Source: Thermoplasmatota archaeon
Lineage (GTDB): Archaea > Thermoplasmatota > Thermoplasmata > Methanomassiliicoccales > Methanomassiliicoccaceae
Direction of reading: 5' to 3'
Length of the DNA: 15,268 nucleotides
NCBI GenBank assembly: GCA_022709105.1
Contig: JAKIXL010000022.1
Span: 1 to 15,268, forward strand
The notes under the pieces are model-generated. The model saw only the letters and a list, made by a program, of their open reading frames with translations. It searched no databases and was not told the origin of the DNA. Below, piece after piece: positions 6,762 to 13,966 of this stretch. Every line of letters starts with the position of its first letter. Within the stretch, counting starts at the first letter, position 1. The translations under genes and the position numbers were made by a program.

Positions 6762-7793
6762 TCAGACCGTTGAGAGATATGCGAGGATATTAAACAAGAG
6801 TGCCGAGAGGAGCGCTGACGCAGGTATCGTAAGCATCCAAGAGATGACGATATGCTTTCCGACGGCCCATTGGACCATCTTCACCCGCTCGCCGGCCCCC
6901 ACCCCCATAACGCTTGAGGCGACCACCTGGGTCGAGGAGACCGGGGCCCCCGCGAGGGTCGAGAGCACTATGGAACTCGAAGAAGCGATCTGTGAACTGA
7001 GAGCATCGATGGGTTTGATGGGATATATCTTCCGCCCCAAGGTCCTCATTATCTTCCATCCCCCGCCTATAGTGCCTGCGGAGATCGCGATCGCAACCGC
7101 TCCCCGAACCCATATCGGGATCTGATGCATCGTGATGAGGCCTCCAGTGGCCAAGGCGATAGCGATTATTCCCATCTGTTTCTGGCCATCGTTGGCCCCG
7201 CGCGCAAAGGCCAGAACAGCGGTGGTGAGATACTGAGCGTGCCGTATGGTCCCGTTGACGGTCCGCTTTGAATTGCGGAGCGATATCATGCTGAACCTCT
7301 TTACCAGGAGGCCGCTGATAAAGCCGATGCCGACCGAAATGACCAAGAACATCAGGACCTTGGCGATGCCGGTCAATTCTCCGCCCATGAGCTCGGACAG
7401 CCCCCAATCCACGCTCCCTCTCCCTGCCCCGGCCATGCCGCTGCCGATCAGGCCGCCAACGAGCGCATGGGTAGATGATGATGGAAGACCGAACCACCAG
7501 GTTATTATGTTCCATCCGGCAGCAGCCAAGGTAGCGGTCAGAAGCACGTGGACCATGAGCTGGGCATCGCTTACGCTCACCAGCGTCTCGGTGGTGAAGG
7601 CGACCGCGCTCCCTCCAAGCATGGCCCCCAGAAAGCTGAACAGGGCCGAATACATCACCCCGGCCCGTGGGGTTATCGCATGGCAAGCTATCATCGTGGC
7701 GACGGTTGCGCTGGCATCCTGGAAGCCATTGGTGAAGGCAAAGAAAAGCGTCACCGCCACCACCGCGGCCACCAGGACGACCGTGTCGATCAA
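6762..7793 (-). CDS. pit: Inorganic phosphate transporter, PiT/PHO-4 family
   Basis: This polytopic membrane protein has duplicated PiT signatures: TNGFQDASAT (21-30) and ARGANDGQKQMG (197-208), matching the GANDxxN-type repeats, plus GLPSSSTHALVGGLIGSG (102-119) and GAPVSSTQVVASSVMGVG (282-299). PiT carriers import phosphate, usually as metal phosphate with H+ or Na+. The open frame extends to an ATG at 7946, but that part is not membrane-like and lies across the divergent promoter region. The TTG at 7793 puts the start directly before the first membrane helix (IDTVVLVAAVVAVTLFFAF) and fits a TATA-like box at 7821-7832, giving 343 residues and a nearly leaderless mRNA. It forms an operon with the DUF47 gene. 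Confidence 0.9.
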   Translation of the reverse strand: MIDTVVLVAAVVAVTLFFAFTNGFQDASATVATMIACHAITPRAGVMYSALFSFLGAMLGGSAVAFTTETLVSVSDAQLMVHVLLTATLAAAGWNIITWWFGLPSSSTHALVGGLIGSGMAGAGRGSVDWGLSELMGGELTGIAKVLMFLVISVGIGFISGLLVKRFSMISLRNSKRTVNGTIRHAQYLTTAVLAFARGANDGQKQMGIIAIALATGGLITMHQIPIWVRGAVAIAISAGTIGGGWKIMRTLGRKIYPIKPIDALSSQIASSSSIVLSTLAGAPVSSTQVVASSVMGVGAGERVKMVQWAVGKHIVISWMLTIPASALLSALLFNILAYLSTV

Positions 7794-7820
7794 TTGAGCA
7801 CCGCCCGGGAGATGCCGCGG

Positions 7821-7832
7821 ACCATATTTTAC
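7821..7832 (-). promoter_or_regulatory. TATA-like box of the phosphate permease operon
   Basis: Minus-strand GTAAAATATGGT is centred about 33 bp before the TTG at 7793. It supports the TTG start, because an ATG start at 7946 would lie upstream of the promoter. Confidence 0.5.
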
Positions 7833-7900
7833 CTCTTTTGACCCACTTGCCCCCGCAAGGCCATGGCAAGATGGTCCTGGCAGGTTGAATGTGGCCGAAT

Positions 7901-7910
7901 AGATATAACT
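7901..7910 (+). promoter_or_regulatory. TATA box of the membrane kinase / P-loop kinase operon
   Basis: AGATATAACT is centred about 30 bp before the ATG at 7936, predicting a nearly leaderless transcript running divergently from the phosphate permease. Confidence 0.5.
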
Positions 7911-7935
7911 ACGGGCAGGCAGTTCCCAACACGAC

Positions 7936-8667
7936 ATGGCGAGCATCGGGGACCTCCTCGGCCTTATCAGCGTCTACGCCTACGTGTCGTTGGTGGTCCT
8001 CATCGCTTCGAGAGCGAGGATGAAATGGCCGGGGAAAGGTGTTTTCCGGAAGGCCGTCCACATCCTGGTCGGCAACATCGTCTTTATCTGGTGGGCTTTT
8101 GACTCAAGCCTCATCATGTCCTTCTTGGCGGCCGCGCCGTTCGCCCTGCTTCTGTTGTTGATATCGCCGATCTCCCCTGTCCGCGTGCTCGATGGCTCCT
8201 TATTGGAGGAGGCAAGCGCCGAGGGGCATAGCTACGGGCTGGTGTTCTACGCGGTCTCCTGGAGCGTGCTCGCATTGGTCCTTTTCAACGATAGGCTGGC
8301 AGCGAGCATTGCCATCGCAGCAATGGCCTATGGCGATGGGATCGGCGGGCTGGTCGGAAAGCGATATGGGAGAAGGAGATCGTGGAGGGAAAAAAGCTGG
8401 GCTGGAACCGGCGCCGTAGCGCTGGTCACGTTCCTGGCGACCCTGGTGGTTATCGCCTTCTACACCCAGCTCGGCAGCTTAAGACAGGGACTGAACGTTT
8501 TCCCGTACACTATCGCCCAGGCCTTCGGCCTTGCCGCGCTCTCCGGTGGTTTCGTGGCCTTCGTCGAGATGCTCTCCCCCGGCGCATATGATAATCTGAT
8601 CGTGCCCCTCCTCACCGCCGGTCTCGTGGTGACGGTCCAGTTCATGCTCTCCGGAGGTCTCTGGTGA
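7936..8667 (+). CDS. Dolichol/phytol kinase-like (SEC59/VTE5, COG0170-type) membrane protein
   Basis: This 243-residue protein has about six or seven hydrophobic segments. The conserved parts of the CTP-dependent polyprenol/phytol kinase family are visible: RKAVHILVGN (38-47), AYGDGIGGLVGKRYGRR (131-147), KSWAGT (153-158) and the closing ...SPGAYDNLIVPL (about 214-224). Family members phosphorylate dolichol, phytol or diacylglycerol using CTP at the membrane. In an archaeon plausible substrates are geranylgeraniol-type or other polyprenols, but that is inference. The stop overlaps the next gene's GTG start as GTGA, so it is coupled to a P-loop kinase. It is related to phosphatidate cytidylyltransferases, but the GDG-KS-DN pattern favours the kinase group. 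Confidence 0.78.
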   Translation: MASIGDLLGLISVYAYVSLVVLIASRARMKWPGKGVFRKAVHILVGNIVFIWWAFDSSLIMSFLAAAPFALLLLLISPISPVRVLDGSLLEEASAEGHSYGLVFYAVSWSVLALVLFNDRLAASIAIAAMAYGDGIGGLVGKRYGRRRSWREKSWAGTGAVALVTFLATLVVIAFYTQLGSLRQGLNVFPYTIAQAFGLAALSGGFVAFVEMLSPGAYDNLIVPLLTAGLVVTVQFMLSGGLW

Positions 8668-9308
8668 AGAGATGGATCGTTATTGATGGCCTCGACGGCT
8701 CTGGTAAGAGCACGGTCGCAGGTTGGATCAAGGATTATTACGAAGCCCGAGGGGAGAGCGTTCATGTGCAGGTCCATCCCTCGGACCGTTGGGCCGGACA
8801 ATTGTCCCGGAGGGCCCTCCAAGGGAAGGGTGCCTTGATGTTCGCCCTCTCCACGGCCTTCTATATCATCGATGTTCTCAGCTCGGTGGCGGAGATGAGG
8901 AGAGAACCCTGCAAGTATGATGACCTGGTGTTCGTCCGCTACATAATGGGCACCGCCTATCTCCCGAAGCGGATCGCCCGGCAGGGGTACGAGATATTCT
9001 CCAAGGTGCTGCCCTTGCCAGAACGGCTGCTCCTCGTGGACATCGAGCCGGAGAACGCGCTTCACAGGATCGCCCTGAGGGAGGACAGACAGGAGATGTT
9101 CGAGAACCTGCCTTCTTTGGTCAAGTCACGGGAGAAGATGCTCATGCTTTCCAAGGGATGGGGCATATTGAACAATGACGGCGATGAGGCTGCCACCCGT
9201 CGCATGCTCAACGAGCAGCTGGAAGCGTGGGATAGGGCCTTTGGGACAGTGGGGGACGGGCAGGGCCCCGTTCTTGCGGCCGCGGAGGGAGGAGTGGCCT
9301 CGGACTGA
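8664..9308 (+). CDS. Thymidylate-kinase-like P-loop nucleotide kinase
   Basis: This 214-residue cytoplasmic protein starts with GTG inside the upstream stop (GTGA) and reads (M)KRWIVIDGLDGSGKST. The Walker A is at 9-17 with Lys15. A LID-like REDRQEMFE lies at 139-147, as in thymidylate kinases. The usual DR(Y/F/H) substrate motif is replaced by VFVRYIMGTAYLP (about 89-101): the aspartate is Val91, though Arg92 remains. The region before it is more hydrophobic than in true Tmk (LMFALSTAFYIIDVLSSVAEM). The last ~18 residues look disordered. It may be a thymidylate kinase or a Tmk-fold kinase for another monophosphate. Coupling to a polyprenol-kinase-like gene makes the second option worth considering. 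Confidence 0.75.
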   Translation: MKRWIVIDGLDGSGKSTVAGWIKDYYEARGESVHVQVHPSDRWAGQLSRRALQGKGALMFALSTAFYIIDVLSSVAEMRREPCKYDDLVFVRYIMGTAYLPKRIARQGYEIFSKVLPLPERLLLVDIEPENALHRIALREDRQEMFENLPSLVKSREKMLMLSKGWGILNNDGDEAATRRMLNEQLEAWDRAFGTVGDGQGPVLAAAEGGVASD

Positions 9309-9311
9309 TGC

Positions 9312-9320
9312 CAATATATA
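9312..9320 (+). promoter_or_regulatory. TATA box of the deoxyhypusine synthase operon
   Basis: CAATATATA lies just after the upstream kinase stop. Its centre is 44-50 bp before the candidate ATGs at 9360 and 9366, implying a short leader that contains GGAG (9353-9356). Confidence 0.6.
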
Positions 9321-9365
9321 TCTAGGTCCAGAGGATTGCTTTTCACCCTCACGGAGCATATGGTT

Positions 9366-10307
9366 ATGAAGGCCAGGAGACCGGTCAAGGACATCAAGTA
9401 CGAGCGGGGAATGACTGTCGATTCTCTAATGGTCCAGCTTAGGCAGTCCGGCGGCTTTACCGGACGGAAGCTGTCAGAGGCCGTGGACATAATGGAAAAG
9501 ATGGTTCGCAAGGAGGGCTGCACCACCTTCCTGTCGTTCCCGGCATGCATCATGGCCACCGGGACGAGGGGGGCCATCGTCGAGATGGTCAAACGCGGCC
9601 TGATCGATGCCATCATCACGACCTGTGGCACCTTGGACCATGATCTCGCGAGGACCTGGAAGAGCTATTATCATGGCGATTTCCACATGGACGACGTTAA
9701 GCTGCATCGTGAGGGTTTGAACCGTCTTGGCAACGTTCTGGTACCCAATACCAGCTACGGCATCGTGCTCGAGAGGAAGCTTCAGCCCATGTTCAAGGAG
9801 ATCCTCAGGGACCGAGATTCGATCTCCACGCGCGAGATAGTGGACGAGGTTGGATCGCGGATCGATGATGAGCGCTCTCTTGTACATTGGTGCCACCGCA
9901 ACAAGGTCCCGGTGTTCGTCCCGGGGATAACCGACGGGTCCTTCGGAAGCCAGTTGTGGATGTACTGGCAGGACCATCGCAAGTTCAAGTTGGACCTCTT
10001 CCAAGATGAGCAGGACCTCATGGACCTGGTCTTTGACGCCAAGGAGAGCGGGGCCCTCATGATAGGCGGAGGCATCTCCAAGCACCACACGATATGGTGG
10101 AACCAGTTCCGCGGCGGTCTGGACCGTGCTGTCTACCTGACCACCGCGGCGGAGTATGACGGTTCGCTATCAGGGGCCCAGGTCCGCGAGGCGGTCTCTT
10201 GGGGCAAGGTCAAGGAAAGGGCCGACCACGTTACGGTAGAGGGCGACGCCACGATCACCCTGCCGTTCATTGTGGCAAGCCTCCTAGAGAGGCTGGATGC
10301 CCGATGA
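9366..10307 (+). CDS. dys: Deoxyhypusine synthase
   Basis: The enzyme moves the aminobutyl group of spermidine to a lysine of archaeal aIF5A, using NAD. Visible family motifs are PVKDIKYERGMTVDSLM at the N-terminus, TTCGTLDHDLAR, PGITDGSFGSQLW, then IGGGISKHHTIWWNQ with the catalytic lysine (residue 239 from this start) and TTAAEYDGSLSGAQVREAVSWGKV. Length is about 313 residues, normal for archaeal DHS. The frame is open back to TTG 9336. ATG 9366 is preferred over ATG 9360 because GGAG is 9 nt away rather than 3 and because it fits the family N-terminus. The stop overlaps the next gene's start as ATGA. Confidence 0.95.
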   Translation: MKARRPVKDIKYERGMTVDSLMVQLRQSGGFTGRKLSEAVDIMEKMVRKEGCTTFLSFPACIMATGTRGAIVEMVKRGLIDAIITTCGTLDHDLARTWKSYYHGDFHMDDVKLHREGLNRLGNVLVPNTSYGIVLERKLQPMFKEILRDRDSISTREIVDEVGSRIDDERSLVHWCHRNKVPVFVPGITDGSFGSQLWMYWQDHRKFKLDLFQDEQDLMDLVFDAKESGALMIGGGISKHHTIWWNQFRGGLDRAVYLTTAAEYDGSLSGAQVREAVSWGKVKERADHVTVEGDATITLPFIVASLLERLDAR

Positions 10308-11302
10308 AGCGGGTCACCGTAATCCGCGGGGACGGCATCGGGCCGGAGGTCATCGCCTCAGCGCTTGAGGCCGTAAGGGCGGTGGACGCGGACATAGAGA
10401 TCATGGAGGCAGGGATGGGCCTTGCCTGCTTTCAAAGAACTGGCTCATATCTGCCTCAGGAGACCTTGGACCTCTTGGAGGAAAGCGACGCCGCCCTCTT
10501 CGGAGCGATCACCTCCCCGGTGGCCTACGATCCCTCATACCGTTCTCCGCTTCTGCACCTGAGGAAGGCGTTCGACCTCTTTGCCAACATACGTCCGGTG
10601 CGCCGATGGCATCGCACCGTTGGCCTGGTCGACCTTGACGTCGTCATCGTGCGGGAGAACACCGAAGGGATGTACACCGGGGTCGAGCGGGAGGTCGAGG
10701 ACGGCGTGATCACCGAGCGGAAGATAACCCGCCGGGCCTGCCGGCGAATCGTGGATAAGGGCATCGAGATCTGCCTTGGCGAAGGACGCAGAAGCATAAC
10801 CTGCGTTCACAAGAGCAATGTCCTGCGGAGGTCTGACGGGATGTTCCGGGAGATCTTCCGGGAGAGGGTCGCGGGCTCAGGGCTCGAAGCCAAGGAGCTA
10901 TTGGTCGATGCCGCGGCAGCGGCCATGGTGCAGCAGCCCGAAAAGTTGGAGTGCTTGATCACCTTGAACCTTTATGGGGATATCCTATCGGACGAGGCCG
11001 CCGCGCTGACCGGCGGGCTGGGCTTCGCACCCTCGGTGAACATGGGCGACGGGTTCGCCCTGTTCGAGCCAACGCACGGCTCCGCGCCAGACATTGCGGG
11101 TCAGGACCGCGCGAACCCGGTGGCGGCGATCCTTTCCGCGGCGATGATGCTCGATTATCTGGGCATGCCGGCGCGGGCGGAGAGGATCGAGAGAACGGTC
11201 ACTGAGGCCCTAGAGATCGGGGTGAGAACCTTCGATGCGGGCGGCCGGATGGGCACCAAGGAGTTCACGAAAGGCTTTCTCGAGGTCCTAGATACCGTAT
11301 GA
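10304..11302 (+). CDS. NAD-dependent isocitrate/isopropylmalate-family dehydrogenase
   Basis: This 332-residue beta-decarboxylating dehydrogenase has all catalytic positions: substrate arginines R87, R97 and R117; Tyr124 in RENTEGMYTG; Lys170 in VHKSN; and metal-binding D202, D226 and D230. Asp263-Ile264 in GSAPDIAG is the NAD-type signature; NADP enzymes carry Lys-Tyr there. The substrate-recognition helix RSPLLHLRKAFDLFANIRP does not separate 3-isopropylmalate, isocitrate and homoisocitrate (AksF-type) substrates, so no symbol is given. The ATG is inside ATGA with the deoxyhypusine synthase stop, and an open frame upstream of it is only the end of that gene. Its 3' end overlaps a convergent gene by 38 bp. 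Confidence 0.92.
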   Translation: MKRVTVIRGDGIGPEVIASALEAVRAVDADIEIMEAGMGLACFQRTGSYLPQETLDLLEESDAALFGAITSPVAYDPSYRSPLLHLRKAFDLFANIRPVRRWHRTVGLVDLDVVIVRENTEGMYTGVEREVEDGVITERKITRRACRRIVDKGIEICLGEGRRSITCVHKSNVLRRSDGMFREIFRERVAGSGLEAKELLVDAAAAAMVQQPEKLECLITLNLYGDILSDEAAALTGGLGFAPSVNMGDGFALFEPTHGSAPDIAGQDRANPVAAILSAAMMLDYLGMPARAERIERTVTEALEIGVRTFDAGGRMGTKEFTKGFLEVLDTV

Positions 11303-11807
11303 CGCTCCCTAGGACGGGCAGTTCGCCGAACCACGTCCTCGTGCGATCCGCTTCCCATGCCAGCATATCGGAAAAGCTTGCGCTGGGAACGTTCTTGCGC
11401 ATGCCTCTGATCTCGCTGCAGGCCAATGCGGCCAGCAGCATGCCTAGGAACAAGAACTCGATGCTGGACATCACCCCTAGGTAATTGATCTGGACATGGT
11501 CCATGGCTATATGGGCCGCCCAGGCCACGAACGGGATCCCATATCTGTAGTTGACGGAAAGAGGCATTATCAAAAGGGCGGCCTCCGGGCTGTGGAACAT
11601 GCTCTTCCACTGGATGTTCGAGGCCATCGCGGCCTTGTAGTCGAGAGAATTGCTCAGTCCCTCTCTGGCCAGGAACTCCACAAACCCAAATGTATGGTCA
11701 AGGTCGATGAGGACCCCAAAGAGCAAAACGGCGAAAGCATTGCTGCGGTCCAATCGGAAAACCGAGATCAGCAGAAGTGCGAAGACCAAATGGGTCAGAG
11801 CTAGCAT
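11265..11807 (-). CDS. Small integral membrane protein resembling membrane-bound metal-dependent hydrolases (YdjM/DUF457-like)
   Basis: This 180-residue protein has about four or five hydrophobic segments and a cytoplasmic-looking polar C-terminus. Potential metal ligands are placed as in the YdjM/DUF457 group: His6 in LTHLVFALLL, Asp35-Leu-Asp37-His38 (GVLIDLDHTFGF), His72 in MFHSPEAALLI, and His99/Asp103 in WAAHIAMDH. Such proteins are predicted membrane phosphatases or hydrolases with unknown substrates. A Shine-Dalgarno-like AGGG precedes the ATG by about 5 nt. The last 38 bp run antisense to the end of the dehydrogenase gene. It is divergent from the GT20 gene. Family assignment is moderate; the function is unproven. 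Confidence 0.72.
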   Translation of the reverse strand: MLALTHLVFALLLISVFRLDRSNAFAVLLFGVLIDLDHTFGFVEFLAREGLSNSLDYKAAMASNIQWKSMFHSPEAALLIMPLSVNYRYGIPFVAWAAHIAMDHVQINYLGVMSSIEFLFLGMLLAALACSEIRGMRKNVPSASFSDMLAWEADRTRTWFGELPVLGSVIRYLGPRESLS

Positions 11808-11900
11808 CTTTACCCTCTCGACCTATTTTGCCCATATCAACATCACACCGGATAATCCTTAGCTGATGACCGCCGTTTTGGTGCTTGGCCATGTCCCCTA

Positions 11901-11910
11901 ACTTAAATAC
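11901..11910 (+). promoter_or_regulatory. TATA box of the GT20 synthase gene
   Basis: ACTTAAATAC is centred about 33 bp before the ATG at 11939, which predicts a very short leader. Confidence 0.55.
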
Positions 11911-11938
11911 AGGTGGCTGGTCTATTTATCTGGGTTGA

Positions 11939-13429
11939 ATGGGCAGCAACAGGATCGTACTGATGTCCAATAGAGAGCCTTATGTCCATGAGCGAAGCAA
12001 ACGGGGCATAAAGTGCCGAGTTCCTGCCGGAGGCCTGGTCGCAGCCCTTGATCCCGTCATGCGGATGACGGGCGGCACCTGGATCGCCTGGGGAAGCGGC
12101 AGTGCGGATATGGAGACCTCCGGTCCCGAGGGTAGGATCCAAGTGCCGGTCGAGGACCCCAGATATACACTTAGAAGGATCTGGTTGACCACCAAGGAGG
12201 TTGCCGACTACTACTACGGTTTCAGCAATCGGGTCATCTGGCCGGTGTGCCATATGTTTCAGGAGAACGCCTTGTTCGAAAAGGAATATTGGGAGACCTA
12301 CAAGAAGGTCAACGCCAAGTTCGCCGCCGCGGCGGTCGAAGAGCTGGAGCACGATGGTCGGCTTTGGATCCAGGACATTCACTACTGCCTGGTGCCACGC
12401 CTGGTCCGCGAGGAGCGCCCAGAGGTGAGCATAGCTCTCTTCTGGCATGTGCCCTTCCCGGCAGTGGAGACGTTTGCATGCATCCCTTGGCGGAAGGAAC
12501 TTATCATGGGGCTCCTGGGCTGTGACCTCATTGGCTTTCATTCGTCAGCATATGTCAACAATTTTTTGTCCACCGTCAAGAGGGAGCTCCCGGAAGCGGT
12601 CGTGACCTCATCCGCGGTCGAGCTCAATGGACGGGTGACGCGAGCCAAGTCCTTTCCCCTGGGCATCGACTATGAGGCCTATTCGTCCCGGGGCCGGGAC
12701 GAGAGATTGCGTAAAAGGGCGGCAAGGATGCGGAAGAGGATGGACATCCCGCATGTGATCTTCGCCGTTGACAGGTTGGACTATACGAAGGGGATCCTCA
12801 ACCGCTTCCTTGCATTCGAGCGCTTCCTGGAAAGCAATCCGAAGTTCGTCGGCAAGGTCTCCTTCATCCAAGTGGCATCGCCTACAAGGGAGGTCATCAG
12901 CGAGTACCGTGAGATGAAAAGGCAGGTCGAGGAGACCGTGGGCAGGGTCAACGGCAGGTTCCAGCAGCCCAATTGGACGCCGATAATATACATGAACCGC
13001 TTTGTTCCCCAGGAGGAGCTGATGGCATATTACATCATGGCCGATGTTGCGATGATCACTCCGGTCATCGACGGGATGAACCTGGTGGCCAAGGAGTACA
13101 TCACCCTCAACGATCAGGGTGTGCTCATCCTCAGCGAGTTCGCCGGCGCGAGCGAGGAGATGAACGCCGCCCTTATAGTGAACCCGTATGATGTCGAGAT
13201 GAGCGCCAGAGCTATACTTAAAGCACTGACCATGACCACGGAGGAACGGGAAAGGAACGTGCACGCCCTCCGCAAGGTGGTGAAGGAGCACGACCTCTAT
13301 TGGTGGCTGGATACCTTTCTGTCGGAGTGGGGGATCGAGCTCAGTTCCCGAGACTGGAACAAAGGCCCGCCCTCCGGCCCTTCATGCCCATTGCCCCAAA
13401 GGGCGCTGGTCGGCCCGCCACCCTCTTAG
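11939..13429 (+). CDS. otsA: Trehalose-6-phosphate synthase-like glycosyltransferase (GT20)
   Basis: This 496-residue enzyme is expected to transfer glucose from a nucleotide sugar to glucose-6-phosphate. Motifs align with OtsA: SNREP (10-14), PAGGLVAALDPV (29-40), NRVIWPVCHMF (97-107, with the Trp corresponding to the OtsA sugar-phosphate site), WIQDIHY (143-149, Asp146), FWHVPFP (168-174), VDRLDYTKG (277-285, Arg279 and Lys284 for the donor phosphates), and DGMNLVAKE (378-386, Asp378 and Glu386). The related glucosylglycerol-phosphate synthases cannot be excluded. No trehalose-phosphatase gene lies in the window. The last 25 or so residues are Pro/Gly-rich and probably disordered. It ends in TAG, and the same frame then runs without a stop into the downstream DUF3795 gene. 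Confidence 0.88.
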   Translation: MGSNRIVLMSNREPYVHERSKRGIKCRVPAGGLVAALDPVMRMTGGTWIAWGSGSADMETSGPEGRIQVPVEDPRYTLRRIWLTTKEVADYYYGFSNRVIWPVCHMFQENALFEKEYWETYKKVNAKFAAAAVEELEHDGRLWIQDIHYCLVPRLVREERPEVSIALFWHVPFPAVETFACIPWRKELIMGLLGCDLIGFHSSAYVNNFLSTVKRELPEAVVTSSAVELNGRVTRAKSFPLGIDYEAYSSRGRDERLRKRAARMRKRMDIPHVIFAVDRLDYTKGILNRFLAFERFLESNPKFVGKVSFIQVASPTREVISEYREMKRQVEETVGRVNGRFQQPNWTPIIYMNRFVPQEELMAYYIMADVAMITPVIDGMNLVAKEYITLNDQGVLILSEFAGASEEMNAALIVNPYDVEMSARAILKALTMTTEERERNVHALRKVVKEHDLYWWLDTFLSEWGIELSSRDWNKGPPSGPSCPLPQRALVGPPPS

Positions 13430-13489
13430 AACGGCGAGCTGAGTGCGAAAGCTTCAAACGCCGAAGCGAAGCTCGGGGGACCGATTACC

Positions 13490-13939
13490 ATGTCGGATCC
13501 CAACGCTCGGACCTCCTATTGCGGCCTCTACTGCGGCGATTGCATTCCCCATGACAAGCGGGTGTTCCTGGCGGTCGAAGAGCTGAAGAAGGCGCTTGAC
13601 GAGGTACAGTTCGATCAATATGCATACCTCCGTTCCCAGGCCTACGGCAAGCTGCTTGACTACCCCATATTCATAAGGGTGTTGGACGAGATAGAGGCCA
13701 TTGAATGCAAGGGTCCTTGCGCCACCGGAGGCGGCAAGAAGGTGTGCATAGTCCGAGACTGCGTGAAGCAGAAGGGCTTCCGAGGCTGCTGGGAATGCGA
13801 GAGCAGCGCGACCTGCATGAAGCTCGCGGCCCTGAAAAGATTCCATGGCAAGACCATCGAGCATAACCACCAGATGATCCGCGAGCATGGTATAGAGAAA
13901 TGGGCCGACAAGAGGGCCAAGCACTATCCTTGGCGATGA
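13490..13939 (+). CDS. DUF3795 cysteine-rich protein
   Basis: This 149-residue protein has ten cysteines. YCGLYCGDC near the N-terminus (Cys11, 15, 18) is the DUF3795 hallmark. It is followed by ECKGPC (73, 77), VCIVRDC (86, 91), GCWEC (100, 103) and ATC (109). The spacing suggests bound zinc or an iron-sulfur cluster; function is unknown for the family. ATG 13490 was chosen because it immediately precedes the family start. GGGGG about 10 nt upstream is a weak ribosome site. The gene is in frame with the GT20 gene, separated by one TAG and 20 sense codons. It converges on the ribbon-helix-helix gene with a 27-bp gap. Confidence 0.85.
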   Translation: MSDPNARTSYCGLYCGDCIPHDKRVFLAVEELKKALDEVQFDQYAYLRSQAYGKLLDYPIFIRVLDEIEAIECKGPCATGGGKKVCIVRDCVKQKGFRGCWECESSATCMKLAALKRFHGKTIEHNHQMIREHGIEKWADKRAKHYPWR

Positions 13940-13966
13940 GCCTTCGCTCTATCAAGGAACGGATGG

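Noticed and set aside
7794..7946. Phosphate permease extended to the ATG at 7946.
   Set aside because: The extra residues are not membrane-like, cross both divergent promoters and overlap the start of the opposite gene.
10199..10303. Dehydrogenase extended upstream to 10199.
   Set aside because: This part is an out-of-frame reading of the deoxyhypusine synthase end; the ATGA overlap start matches the family N-terminus.
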